Positions 8,063 to 16,629 of a stretch of 64,000 nt of DNA are shown in pieces; within the stretch, counting starts at the first letter, position 1; each line of letters starts with the position of its first letter. The translations under genes and the position numbers were made by a program. Below the pieces are notes generated by a model. The model saw only the letters and a program-made list of their open reading frames with translations. It was not told the DNA's origin and made no database searches. Source of the DNA: Cecembia calidifontis (lineage in GTDB: Bacteria > Bacteroidota > Bacteroidia > Cytophagales > Cyclobacteriaceae); contig NZ_SGXG01000001.1 of assembly GCF_004216715.1 (NCBI RefSeq), positions 2,464,501-2,528,500 of the forward strand, written 5' to 3'.

Positions 8063-9856
8063 ATGAATATGCAAAGAATTAGAAACTTCTGTATCATCGC
8101 CCATATTGATCATGGGAAGAGTACATTGGCAGACCGCTTGCTGCAGTTTACCAATACGGTAAGTGAGCGCGAGATGCAGGACCAGTTGTTGGACAATATG
8201 GATTTGGAGCGTGAAAGAGGGATTACCATCAAGTCCCACGCTATCCAGATGAAATATAATTACAAAGGGGAAGAATATATCCTGAACCTGATTGATACCC
8301 CGGGACACGTGGATTTTTCTTATGAGGTTTCCCGTTCTATCGCTGCTTGTGAAGGGGCCCTGTTGATTGTGGATGCTTCCCAAGGAATCGAAGCCCAGAC
8401 CATATCCAATCTGTATCTTGCCATAGGACATGATCTGGAGATCATTCCGGTATTGAACAAGATCGACTTGCCGGGGGCAGATCCTGAGGTAGTGGCCGAT
8501 GAAGTGATCGAACTTATCGGTTGTAAAAGAGAAGACATCATACTTGCTTCAGGAAAAGAAGGTATTGGAATTGAAGATATTCTTAATGCAGTGGTGGAAA
8601 GAATACCGGCGCCTGAGGGTGACCCGGAAGCTCCCTTACAGGCAATGATTTTTGATTCCGTCTACAATTCTTTCCGTGGGGTTGAAGTTATTTTCAGGAT
8701 TTTTAACGGCACCATCAATAAAGGAGATAAGATCAAATTCGTCAATACAGGCAGAGAATATGATGCTGATGAGATCGGGATCCTCGGAATCAACCAGATT
8801 CCTCAGCAAACCTTATCTGCCGGTAACGTAGGTTACCTGATTTCAGGTATCAAAGTGGCCAAAGAGGTAAAAGTGGGGGATACCATCACCCACGTGAAAA
8901 GGCCCTGTGCTGCAGCTGTTAAGGGATTTGAAAACGTAAAACCAATGGTTTTTGCCGGTATTTATCCGGTGGACACCACCGAGTTTGAAGAGCTTAGGGC
9001 TTCCATGGAAAAGTTGCAGCTGAATGATGCTTCCCTGGTATGGGAACCTGAAACTTCTGCGGCCTTAGGTTTTGGATTCCGGTGCGGATTCTTGGGCATG
9101 CTTCACATGGAGATTATCCAGGAGCGTCTGGAGCGTGAATTTGATATGACGGTAATCACTACCGTTCCATCGGTACAGTTCAGGGCATTGATGAACAACA
9201 ATGAATATAAGATCATCAATGCGCCTTCTGATATGCCGGATCCCAACAAATTCAAGCATATCGAAGAACCTTTTGTAAAGGCGACTATCATTACTGCTTC
9301 CGAATACGTAGGCCCTGTTATCCAGCTTTGCATGGAGAAGCGGGGTCAGATCAAAAACCAGGTTTACTTGACTTCCGATAGGGTGGAGCTTACTTTTGAT
9401 ATGCCACTCGCTGAAATCGTATTTGATTTCTTTGATAAGCTAAAAACCATCTCCAGGGGTTATGCCTCCTTGGATTATGAACTGATAGGATTCAGAGAGT
9501 CTAATATGGTGAGGTTGGATGTGATGTTGAATGGAGAGGTGGTAGATGCACTATCTGCTATTGTCCATAGAGACAAGGCATACGAATGGGGCAAGAGACT
9601 CTGTGAAAAATTGAAAGAGCTTGTTCCAAGACAGATGTTTGAAATTGCGATCCAGGCTGCCATTGGTACCAAAATCATTGCCCGCGAGACCATCAAAGCC
9701 TTGAGGAAAAACGTTTTGGCCAAGTGTTATGGTGGTGATATCTCCCGAAAGCGTAAACTCCTCGAAAAGCAGAAGAAAGGTAAGAAGAGAATGAGGCAGG
9801 TAGGAAATGTGGAAGTGCCGCAGGAAGCATTTATGGCGGTGTTGAAGTTGGATTAA
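8063..9856 (+). CDS. lepA: Elongation factor 4 (LepA), GTPase
   Basis: Translational GTPase that acts on the ribosome (back-translocation/initiation roles reported). G1 AHIDHGKST, G2 RGIT, G3 DTPGH and G4 NKIDLPG are in place, followed by the EF-G-like domains and the LepA-specific C-terminal domain ending with the basic segment KQKKGKKRMRQVG. From the ATG at 8063 it is 597 residues, the normal length. The homologous start MxxIRNFxIIAHIDHGKST corresponds to the second methionine at 8069, so either ATG may be used. The longer frame from 8003 adds 20 residues without homologues. Single gene; folD follows after 180 bases. Confidence 0.96.
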   Translation: MNMQRIRNFCIIAHIDHGKSTLADRLLQFTNTVSEREMQDQLLDNMDLERERGITIKSHAIQMKYNYKGEEYILNLIDTPGHVDFSYEVSRSIAACEGALLIVDASQGIEAQTISNLYLAIGHDLEIIPVLNKIDLPGADPEVVADEVIELIGCKREDIILASGKEGIGIEDILNAVVERIPAPEGDPEAPLQAMIFDSVYNSFRGVEVIFRIFNGTINKGDKIKFVNTGREYDADEIGILGINQIPQQTLSAGNVGYLISGIKVAKEVKVGDTITHVKRPCAAAVKGFENVKPMVFAGIYPVDTTEFEELRASMEKLQLNDASLVWEPETSAALGFGFRCGFLGMLHMEIIQERLEREFDMTVITTVPSVQFRALMNNNEYKIINAPSDMPDPNKFKHIEEPFVKATIITASEYVGPVIQLCMEKRGQIKNQVYLTSDRVELTFDMPLAEIVFDFFDKLKTISRGYASLDYELIGFRESNMVRLDVMLNGEVVDALSAIVHRDKAYEWGKRLCEKLKELVPRQMFEIAIQAAIGTKIIARETIKALRKNVLAKCYGGDISRKRKLLEKQKKGKKRMRQVGNVEVPQEAFMAVLKLD

Positions 9857-10036
9857 GAGGAGAGGCGAGAAGCGAGAAATTAGACTGAATTTCGGATGTC
9901 GGAAGGCGGATTTTGGAAACTTCTCGAAATTTGCAATTTCCTGATGCTATATTGCGGATTTTGAATCCGATAGCCTATTAACATGTAACACTTAAAACTT
10001 AACAAATTACCAATCTCTATTAACCCTTCTTCCATC

Positions 10037-10921
10037 ATGCCAACAATCATAGACGGTAAAAAGACCTCGGATCAAATCAAGTCAGAAATTGCTGCAAGGG
10101 TAGCAGAGATTAAGGCTGAAGGCGGAAAAATACCGCATTTGGCAGCTGTGCTTGTAGGAAACGATGGTGCCAGTCAAACGTATGTGGGGGCTAAGGTGAA
10201 GGCTTGTGAACAGGTAGGCTTTGATTCTACATTGGTGAGATTGGAAGAGACGGTGTCTGAAGAGGAATTGTTGAAAGTGGTGGAGGATATCAATCAGAAC
10301 CCTGCTATTGATGGTTTGATTGTTCAGCTTCCACTTCCCAAACATATTGCTGTCGAAAAAGTAACGGACAAGATTAAACCTGAAAAGGACGTGGATGGCT
10401 TCACCCCGGCCAATGTGGGCCGTATGACCTTGGGTTGGCCTGCTTATGTGGCCGCTACTCCTTATGGTATAGTGGAATTGTTGAAACGGTACAACATAGA
10501 GACCTCAGGAAAGCATTGTGTGGTTATTGGTAGGAGCCATATTGTTGGCTCTCCGATGAGTATCTTGATGGCAAGGAACGATTATCCGGGTAACTGTACA
10601 GTTACCTTGACCCATAGTCGGACCAAAAACCTTCCGGAAATTACCCGAACTGCCGATATCCTGATTGTGGCCATAGGCAAGCCTGAATTTGTCACAGCAG
10701 ATATGGTCAAGGAAGGTGCTGTGGTAATTGATGTGGGAATCCATAGAATAGATGATCCTGCCAAGAAGTCCGGCTTTAGATTGATCGGTGACGTGAAGTT
10801 TGATGAAGTGGCAGCAAAAGCCTCGGCTATTACCCCTGTGCCGGGTGGGGTTGGCCCTATGACTATTGCTTCATTGTTGTACAATACTTTATTGGCGGCG
10901 GAAAGAAAGGTGTTCCAATAA
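10037..10921 (+). CDS. folD: Bifunctional methylenetetrahydrofolate dehydrogenase/cyclohydrolase FolD
   Basis: Interconverts 5,10-methylene-, methenyl- and 10-formyl-tetrahydrofolate in the cytosol. The 294-residue protein has the family length. The catalytic Lys motif YVGAKVKACEQVG, the QLPLPKHI segment, the Rossmann GRSHIVGSPMS loop and the C-terminal PVPGGVGPMTIASLL are all clear. Together with the formate-tetrahydrofolate ligase at 53.6-55.2 kb it gives the cell both routes to 10-formyl-THF. tRNA-Leu follows downstream with its own promoter. Confidence 0.96.
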   Translation: MPTIIDGKKTSDQIKSEIAARVAEIKAEGGKIPHLAAVLVGNDGASQTYVGAKVKACEQVGFDSTLVRLEETVSEEELLKVVEDINQNPAIDGLIVQLPLPKHIAVEKVTDKIKPEKDVDGFTPANVGRMTLGWPAYVAATPYGIVELLKRYNIETSGKHCVVIGRSHIVGSPMSILMARNDYPGNCTVTLTHSRTKNLPEITRTADILIVAIGKPEFVTADMVKEGAVVIDVGIHRIDDPAKKSGFRLIGDVKFDEVAAKASAITPVPGGVGPMTIASLLYNTLLAAERKVFQ

Positions 10922-10949
10922 AATTTTATTTGAAAGTTGAAGTTTTGAC

Positions 10950-10980
10950 TTGCAACGAACAGTAAAGCTTTCTACTTTTG
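10950..10980 (+). promoter_or_regulatory. Promoter of tRNA-Leu
   Basis: TTG at 10950-10952 and TACTTTTG at 10973-10980 are separated by 20 bases, an exact fit to the Bacteroidota promoter (TTG - 19 to 21 - TAnnTTTG). The -7 box ends 12 bases before the mature tRNA. Confidence 0.7.
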
Positions 10981-10992
10981 CAGACCTCAAAA

Positions 10993-11076
10993 GCGCACGT
11001 GGTGAAATTGGTAGACACGCTACTTTGAGGGGGTAGTGCCCGTTCGGGCGTGGAAGTTCGACTCTTCTCGTGCGCA
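10993..11076 (+). tRNA. tRNA-Leu (anticodon GAG)
   Basis: 84-nt class II tRNA. The acceptor stem GCGCACG/CGTGCGC pairs over all 7 positions, with discriminator base A at 11076. The D-arm GGTGAAATTGGTAGACAC is typical of leucine tRNAs. The anticodon stem CTACT/GGTAG encloses the loop TTGAGGG, giving anticodon GAG (reads CUC and CUU). A variable arm GTGCCCGTTCGGGCGT and the T-arm GAAGTTCGACTCTTC follow. CCA is not encoded. Confidence 0.95.
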
Positions 11077-11077
11077 C

Positions 11078-11110
11078 AAAGTCCCGGAATCTCCGGGGCT
11101 TTAATTTTTT
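11078..11110 (+). terminator. Terminator of tRNA-Leu
   Basis: Eleven-pair hairpin 11078-11088 / 11092-11102 with a three-base loop (one G-T pair), followed by AATTTTTT. It starts two bases after the tRNA. Confidence 0.85.
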
Positions 11111-11484
11111 ACAGAATTACAGGGTTTAAAAACTTTGCAACTTATTTTTTTGCACTTTCCGTCATGAAGAACTATAAAGTTTTATATTGCGGGAGAAAGG
11201 TGTATTTAATTTTCTTGTTTTGTCTGATTTTTTCTTCTTTACAGATTCCTTATATACACAGACCATCTCAGGTAAAGTTTTGGATATCTATCTAAAATTC
11301 TTTTCCTTCTTCAAAATTTTTACATTGGTACGAAAATAAATATGTAATTTTTGGATTGACAATACCTAAAGGAGTCAGAGTCAATCAAGCTGAGTTCATT
11401 ATCCGTAAAATTGAGGTTTGAGTTTGTGCTTCAGGGGTGATTGTCAGAACCACTGTAATCAATGATATCTAATCAATTTATAAC
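11111..11484. other. 374-bp gene-poor region after tRNA-Leu
   Basis: Apart from the possible gene remnant at 11164-11270 no intact gene, RNA or clear promoter was found between the tRNA terminator and the DsrE-like gene. The sequence is AT-rich and many stops occur in all frames. Confidence 0.4.
11164..11270 (+). pseudogene. Possible decayed N-terminus of an exported protein with a CarboxypepD_reg/SusC-like start
   Basis: An ATG at 11164 opens a lysine-rich, then hydrophobic stretch (VYLIFLFCLIFSSL) that looks like a signal peptide and runs to a stop at 11295. From about 11230 a different frame of the same strand reads LYTQTISGKVLD, which is very like the mature start (AQTISGKVLD) of TonB-dependent receptors and other Bacteroidota proteins that begin with a carboxypeptidase-regulatory-like domain. 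A one- or two-base slip in the T-rich run around 11225-11242 would join them. Homology seems to end there, so this may be the remnant of a mostly deleted gene. The call rests on eye recognition of a short motif. Confidence 0.3.
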
Positions 11485-12021
11485 TTGAAGTATTTAGCCC
11501 TATTGGTTTTATTGATATTTGGGTATTCTCAAGCTGCATTTGCCCAAGAAGCTCAATTTCCTATTGTTAAAGGTTTTGGTGGAATCTATGCCATCTCCGA
11601 AGCCACAGAAATGCCTGACCCAAATGGTGAATTTAAAATAATCATCGATTTGGTTTCCGGAGCAGAAAACCCAAAGCAGGTTAACCGAATGGTGGAAAAT
11701 ATCGCCCGAATGATAAATCTTCACGGTTTGGGGGGAGTACCAAGAGAGAACCTGAAGGTCAAGGTTGCCGTGCACGGAGGAGCTGTTTACAGTATCTTAA
11801 ATGATGCTTTCTATGAAAAGTTATTTGGGGTCAAGAACCCGAACCTTCCTGTGTATGAAGCTTTGAAGGCTGCGGGCGTTGAATTTTATGTATGCGGCCA
11901 GTCACTTATAGCCAGGGATATGAAAACTTCGGATGTGTGGGGAGGAACGGAAATTGCCTTATCTATGCTGACTACATTGACCAAATATGTGCCTCAAGGC
12001 TATATGTTGATGCGGTTTTAA
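11485..12021 (+). CDS. Exported DsrE/DsrF-like protein
   Basis: 178-residue protein starting at TTG, with a signal peptide (MKYLALLVLLIFGYSQAAFAQ, cleavage after AFA) and a DsrE-fold domain: KIIIDLVSG, then VNRMVENIARMINLHG, the strand KVKVAVHGGAVYSIL, and the family's conserved cysteine in VEFYVCGQSL. Cytosolic DsrE proteins relay sulfur on this Cys; exported forms are common in Bacteroidota and their role is unknown. The TTG is chosen because the signal peptide begins exactly there. It is convergent with rnhB and overlaps it by four bases. Confidence 0.78.
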   Translation: MKYLALLVLLIFGYSQAAFAQEAQFPIVKGFGGIYAISEATEMPDPNGEFKIIIDLVSGAENPKQVNRMVENIARMINLHGLGGVPRENLKVKVAVHGGAVYSILNDAFYEKLFGVKNPNLPVYEALKAAGVEFYVCGQSLIARDMKTSDVWGGTEIALSMLTTLTKYVPQGYMLMRF

Positions 12022-12617
12022 AAATCCAATTTTATTTGCTCAGGAAGATGCCTGAAGGATTTTCTATGAATGGGTGTCAAGCCTAATCTGATGATTCCTT
12101 CACGATGCGTCTTTGTTGGATATCCTGCATTTTTTTCCCAACCATAGCCAGGGTATTCCAGTGCCATTCTTTCCATCAAACCGTCGCGGTACACTTTTGC
12201 CAGGATGGAGGCAGCGGCTATACTGGCAAATTTTGAATCCCCTTTCACGATACAGGAATAAGGAATGGTCAAACGTGTCTTGAACCTGTTGCCATCTATC
12301 AGCAAATGATCAGGTCTTTGCCCCAATTTTTCCACAGCGCGGGTCATTGCCAGAAAGGAAGCGTTCAGAATATTGATTCGATCAATTTCCTCTACACTTG
12401 CCTCAGCTATGGCCCAAGCAATGGCGGTTGATTTGATTTCCTCCACAAGCGAATTTCTGTTGGATTTGCTGAGTTTTTTTGAATCATTGATAAACTCATT
12501 GGCATAATCTCCGGGCAGGATAACCGCCGCAGCTACTACAGGCCCTGAAAGGCAGCCCCTTCCCACCTCATCACATCCGGCCTCTATCCTGTCAGATTCT
12601 AAATATGGCCTCAGCAT
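12018..12617 (-). CDS. rnhB: Ribonuclease HII
   Basis: Removes ribonucleotides and RNA primers from RNA:DNA hybrids. 199 residues, family-typical. Catalytic acidic residues are seen in GCDEVGRGCLSGP (Asp, Glu), then NDSKKLS, LIDGNRF and the conserved AAASILAKVYRD segment. The gene starts 26 bases inside the end of the GH63-type gene upstream on the same strand, so it is probably translated from the same message. Convergent with the DsrE-like gene. Confidence 0.94.
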   Translation of the reverse strand: MLRPYLESDRIEAGCDEVGRGCLSGPVVAAAVILPGDYANEFINDSKKLSKSNRNSLVEEIKSTAIAWAIAEASVEEIDRINILNASFLAMTRAVEKLGQRPDHLLIDGNRFKTRLTIPYSCIVKGDSKFASIAAASILAKVYRDGLMERMALEYPGYGWEKNAGYPTKTHREGIIRLGLTPIHRKSFRHLPEQIKLDF

Positions 12618-15264
12618 TCTCTTCGTATTCTTTTTTGGGTTTGTAATATTTATGGATCATTTCAGCTACCAATCCCGTCCAACCCGTCTGATGGGAGGCT
12701 CCCAATCCTGCCCCATTGTCTCCATGGAAGTACTCATAAAATAAGATGTAGTCCTTGAAGTGTGGGTCTTCCTGCATTTTTTTGTGCTTTCCATATACCG
12801 GCCTCTGACCATTTTCGTCTTTCAGGAAGATTTTGATGCACCTTAGGGAGAGTTCTTTAGCGATAAGGTCCATGGTCAGGAAATTGCCGGAACCTGTAGG
12901 GTATTCTATGGAAAACTCACCCCCGTAGTAATAATCAAATTTGCGTAAAGATTCTATGATCAAGTGGTTGATGGGGAACCAAATAGGCCCTCGCCAATTG
13001 GAATTTCCTCCAAACATCAACGAATCCGATTCTCCGGGAGTATATTTTACTGTCATCACATCTCCGTTGATCCTCAGGCTATAGGGATGTTTTTCATGGT
13101 ATTTGGAAAGGGACCTGATGCCAAAGTCACTGAGGAATTCCTCAGGGTCCAACATTTTGTTCAGGATACTTTTCATCCTGTGTCCCCTCAGCAGAGAGAA
13201 CAGTCTTCTTTTTTCAAATCCCGGTTTGATCCAGCTGGATACCAGCGCAGCTAATTTTGGTTTTTCCTTTAAGAAAAACTCCATCCGCTTCTTAAAATCC
13301 GGCAGACTATCGAACATATCCACTCTGATGGATTCTACCGCAAATAGCGGTATAATGCCTACAATGGATTTAACTTTCATCACCTGTGGCTCCTTCCCGG
13401 GAAGATGAAACAGGTCAAAAAAGAAGTTCTCCTCATCATTCCAAAGGCTGATGCTTTCACCTGAGATATTGTTCATAGCTCCGGCGATGTAAAGGAAATG
13501 CTCCAGGAATTTTCCGGCGGTATATTGATAGTTTTTATTGAATTCGCAGAGGTCCAAGGAAATCCTGAGCATGTTCAAAGAGAACATGGCCATCCAGGAT
13601 GTGGCATCTGCCTGTTCCAGTTTGCCGCTGTAATGATGGGCATGGCTTCTGTCAATCACCGAAATATTATCCAGTCCCAGGAATCCACCCTCGAAGATAT
13701 TTTTACCATCGCTGTCCTTTTGATTGACCCACCAGGTAAAATTGATCATCAATTTGTGGAAACACCTTTCCAGAAAGGCCTGATCTCCCTTGCCTCCGTT
13801 CATTTTTTTGTCTATTTGGTACACACGCAGTACCGCATAGGCGTGTACAGGTGGATTGACATCGCTGAAATTCCACTCATAGGCAGGAATTTGCCCATTG
13901 GGATGCATGTACCAGTCATTCAGCAGCAATACCAGTTGATTCTTGGCAAAATCCGGATCTATTCTCGCAATAGGAATACAGTGAAATGCCAGGTCCCAAG
14001 CGGCATACCATGGATATTCCCATTTGTCCGGCATGGAAATGATGTCGTAATTGTGGAGATGTCTCCATTGGTGGTTTCTGCCCTTTTTTCTTTCTTTGGG
14101 TGGAGAATACCTTCCGGGATCTCCTTCCAGCCATCGTTCCACGTCGTAGTAGTAAAACTGTTTCCCCCACATCATTCCTGCAAAGGCCTGTCTTTGGATG
14201 TTTCTCATATCTTCATCCTTGACCCTTTCCTGTATTTCCCCATAAAATTCATCTGCTTCTTTTTTCCTTTGTATCAGGATATCTTCACAAGGAGTCAGGC
14301 AATCCCCTATGATCTGATGGGTCATTCTAAATTTCACCACATGGCTCTGTCCTGCCGGAATGGTAATTTTATAGATAGCAGCCATCTTGGTCCCATAATC
14401 ATCCGGATTCAGGTGATGGGAATATTTATGGACCACATAGTCATTGATGGCGTCTTTGAGGTACTTTTTCTCATTGGGAATATGGTAAAGCTTTTCCCTG
14501 TTGGTTTCATTGTCGCAGAACTTGAATTCCGGGTTGCCATCAAATGTGAAAAAATAATTTCCGCTCTTTGGGCTGTAGGCTTTGATGACTTTGTCATCCC
14601 ATTTGGACAATTTGGGTAAAAAAGGTTCATGGCCTGTAAACCAAACCTTTCTGAACCAGATGGTGGGCATAACCCAGATTTCAGCATCTTCTTTTCCCCT
14701 ATTGTGAATAGTGGCAAAAGCAGCTATATCTTCAATGTCATTCTTAGCATATTCAATAAAAATGTCAAAATAGGCATCATCATCAAATATCCCTGTGTCC
14801 AAAATTTCAAACTCAGGGTCATTTTTGGTCCTCCTCCTATTTTCCTCCAAAAGTTGTTTGTAAGGGAATTCATTTTGGGGGTATTTGTACAGCATTTTCA
14901 TATAGCTGTGGGTAGGAGTAGAATCGAGGTAGTAATACAATTCCTTTACATCTTCCCCGTGATTGCCCTGAGGACCTGTCAGTCCAAAAAGTCTCTCTTT
15001 GATCATGGGATCCTTTCCGTTCCAGAAAGCCCAGGCAATACATAATTTCTGTTTAAAGTCTGATATCCCACCGATTCCTTCCTCTCCCCATCTGTAGGCT
15101 TTGCTCCTAGCTTCCTCATGGGTGACATTGTCCCAAGCGGCTCCATTTGGGCTATAATCCTCTCTCACAGTTCCCCACTGTCTTTCAGTCAGGTAAGGCC
15201 CCCACTTTTTCCAATGCTTCTTCCATTCCCTGTCTTCCTGAAGCCTTTGTTTTTCTATATTCAT
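12592..15264 (-). CDS. GH63-type glycosidase (MGH1-like domain), cytosolic
   Basis: Large glycoside hydrolase of about 890 residues with an (alpha/alpha)6-barrel of the GH63/mannosylglycerate-hydrolase type in its C-terminal half; recognisable stretches are GGFLGLDNISVIDRS, SNWRGPIWFPINHLI and FYEYFHGDNGAGLGASHQT. No signal peptide, so an intracellular substrate such as an alpha-glucoside or a compatible solute (glucosylglycerate or mannosylglycerate) is possible; substrate cannot be told. A TTG 15 bases upstream is in frame but the ATG at 15264 is preferred. Its end overlaps rnhB by 26 bases. A 373-codon open frame on the opposite strand is a shadow. Confidence 0.8.
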   Translation of the reverse strand: MNIEKQRLQEDREWKKHWKKWGPYLTERQWGTVREDYSPNGAAWDNVTHEEARSKAYRWGEEGIGGISDFKQKLCIAWAFWNGKDPMIKERLFGLTGPQGNHGEDVKELYYYLDSTPTHSYMKMLYKYPQNEFPYKQLLEENRRRTKNDPEFEILDTGIFDDDAYFDIFIEYAKNDIEDIAAFATIHNRGKEDAEIWVMPTIWFRKVWFTGHEPFLPKLSKWDDKVIKAYSPKSGNYFFTFDGNPEFKFCDNETNREKLYHIPNEKKYLKDAINDYVVHKYSHHLNPDDYGTKMAAIYKITIPAGQSHVVKFRMTHQIIGDCLTPCEDILIQRKKEADEFYGEIQERVKDEDMRNIQRQAFAGMMWGKQFYYYDVERWLEGDPGRYSPPKERKKGRNHQWRHLHNYDIISMPDKWEYPWYAAWDLAFHCIPIARIDPDFAKNQLVLLLNDWYMHPNGQIPAYEWNFSDVNPPVHAYAVLRVYQIDKKMNGGKGDQAFLERCFHKLMINFTWWVNQKDSDGKNIFEGGFLGLDNISVIDRSHAHHYSGKLEQADATSWMAMFSLNMLRISLDLCEFNKNYQYTAGKFLEHFLYIAGAMNNISGESISLWNDEENFFFDLFHLPGKEPQVMKVKSIVGIIPLFAVESIRVDMFDSLPDFKKRMEFFLKEKPKLAALVSSWIKPGFEKRRLFSLLRGHRMKSILNKMLDPEEFLSDFGIRSLSKYHEKHPYSLRINGDVMTVKYTPGESDSLMFGGNSNWRGPIWFPINHLIIESLRKFDYYYGGEFSIEYPTGSGNFLTMDLIAKELSLRCIKIFLKDENGQRPVYGKHKKMQEDPHFKDYILFYEYFHGDNGAGLGASHQTGWTGLVAEMIHKYYKPKKEYEENAEAIFRI

Positions 15265-15489
15265 GAATCTTCTATCCAAATAAGCAGCCTTGAAATTACC
15301 ATTTTTTGAATTGTCCAGGTAATGGAATTCTATAAAGGCCCAATTTTTTTTAATTGGAAGTCAAGGCCGGTTAATATAATTGTCCTCCACAGCCTTAATT
15401 GCCCGGAAAAAACCCGGTAATTGAGTGAATGGAAACCGAGTACTAAACCAGTTTATTTGGGTATAAGTTTAAATGAAAGTGAAAAAAAA

Positions 15490-16629
15490 TCAAGCTGTTG
15501 CCATTTGAAGATCGTCTAACCTGGACATATCCTCGTTGGTATTTAAGGTAGTGGGAGGGGCAATGATTTCCCCAAAAACAATTGGAAAGCTATCAATCCA
15601 TTCTTTGGCGGAAGCGTTTTTTCTCTCTTTTTGCTTGAGGAAATCATCAAAATACTTGAAATCAAAGCTGGTATGTTGGATACCTGCCCCTGAAAGTTCA
15701 GCATCAATCGCATTACAAGCCTGTTCATATTGCCCCTGAACAGGCACTACCATTACCTGTTTTCCAAAATACATGGCTTCACACACCGATTCAAAACCGG
15801 CTGTACAGACCAACCCTTTGCAGGCTGCCATTTTTTCCAAAAATAAACGGTCGTTGACTTGATGGAAGGTGATATTGGGCAGGGGTTGAAATTTTTTAGC
15901 AGCATCTTTTTGATCCCAAAAAGCCTCAATTTTTAGATCAGGATTATTTTTCCCAAAAGCCATGACTTCTTCACTATAACCTGCATTGACCATATAAGCA
16001 AGGTAGAAATCCCCTTCTTGCGAAGGAATTGATTTGACTTCTTTTCTAAGCAATGGAGGAAGGACAAATAGATTTTTATTCTGACTTGGTCCCAATGGGC
16101 GAAAGGAAAGTGCCAGTTTTTTATGGGCAAGCAAGCCCGTGACAGCGGTATTGATTTTAAAAAGCCATTTTTGAAGCCTTTGATTGGGGGCAAAGGGGAA
16201 TTCAGGATGGTAAATCAAGTATTGATGGCCAATGACCCAAAACTCACTTTCCGGTCTATAAATAAAATTATATAGACCACCAAGTATATCATAAAAATTA
16301 AGGATTACATCAGGTTTGGCTTCAGTGATGATATCGTGAAGGCTGCCTAAGCTTTTACGAAATGAAGCTATTAGCTTCAAATTATGTGAAATGGTTTTTC
16401 TTAAAAGAATTCCCTTTCCCTTTTTGTCAGTAATGAAGTTGGGGCTTTCAAAAGTATGGATGGGACATTTCAAGGAGTTTTTTACAAAATCGGGAATTTC
16501 TCTTCTGGAGCTTTTTCCAATGCAGACACTTACCACTTCATGCCCGGAAGATTGAAGCAATTGGAAAAGTGAAATGGCCTGTGTCATATGGCCCCTGCCT
16601 TCTCCTTGAACAATGAACAGAAACTTCAT
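15490..16629 (-). CDS. Glycosyltransferase, GT28/MurG-like
   Basis: 379-residue GT-B fold glycosyltransferase. The N-terminus MKFLFIVQGEGRGHMTQAI carries the glycine-rich GxGRGH loop of the MurG/UGT superfamily, and the C-terminal nucleotide-sugar site is seen in ACKGLVCTAGFESVCEAMYFG followed by VPVQGQYEQACNA. No signal peptide; such proteins are peripheral on the inner face of the membrane and glycosylate lipids or polyprenols. It starts on the base next to the stop of the LpxH-like phosphatase, so the pair is an operon and a role in envelope glycolipid synthesis is a reasonable inference. Confidence 0.82.
   Translation of the reverse strand: MKFLFIVQGEGRGHMTQAISLFQLLQSSGHEVVSVCIGKSSRREIPDFVKNSLKCPIHTFESPNFITDKKGKGILLRKTISHNLKLIASFRKSLGSLHDIITEAKPDVILNFYDILGGLYNFIYRPESEFWVIGHQYLIYHPEFPFAPNQRLQKWLFKINTAVTGLLAHKKLALSFRPLGPSQNKNLFVLPPLLRKEVKSIPSQEGDFYLAYMVNAGYSEEVMAFGKNNPDLKIEAFWDQKDAAKKFQPLPNITFHQVNDRLFLEKMAACKGLVCTAGFESVCEAMYFGKQVMVVPVQGQYEQACNAIDAELSGAGIQHTSFDFKYFDDFLKQKERKNASAKEWIDSFPIVFGEIIAPPTTLNTNEDMSRLDDLQMATA

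Noticed and set aside
9857..10036. GAGAAGCGAGAAATTAG-type sequence between lepA and folD as a repeat element
   Set aside because: Low-complexity purine-rich spacer without a second copy in the window; no structure strong enough to call.
13498..14619. 373-codon open frame on the plus strand
   Set aside because: It lies wholly antisense to the GH63-type glycosidase gene, has no family resemblance and a poor start; the opposite strand carries a clear, conserved protein.
15416..15440. Possible terminator with CCCGG after the glycosyltransferase gene
   Set aside because: The two CCCGG strings are direct, not inverted, so no stem forms.
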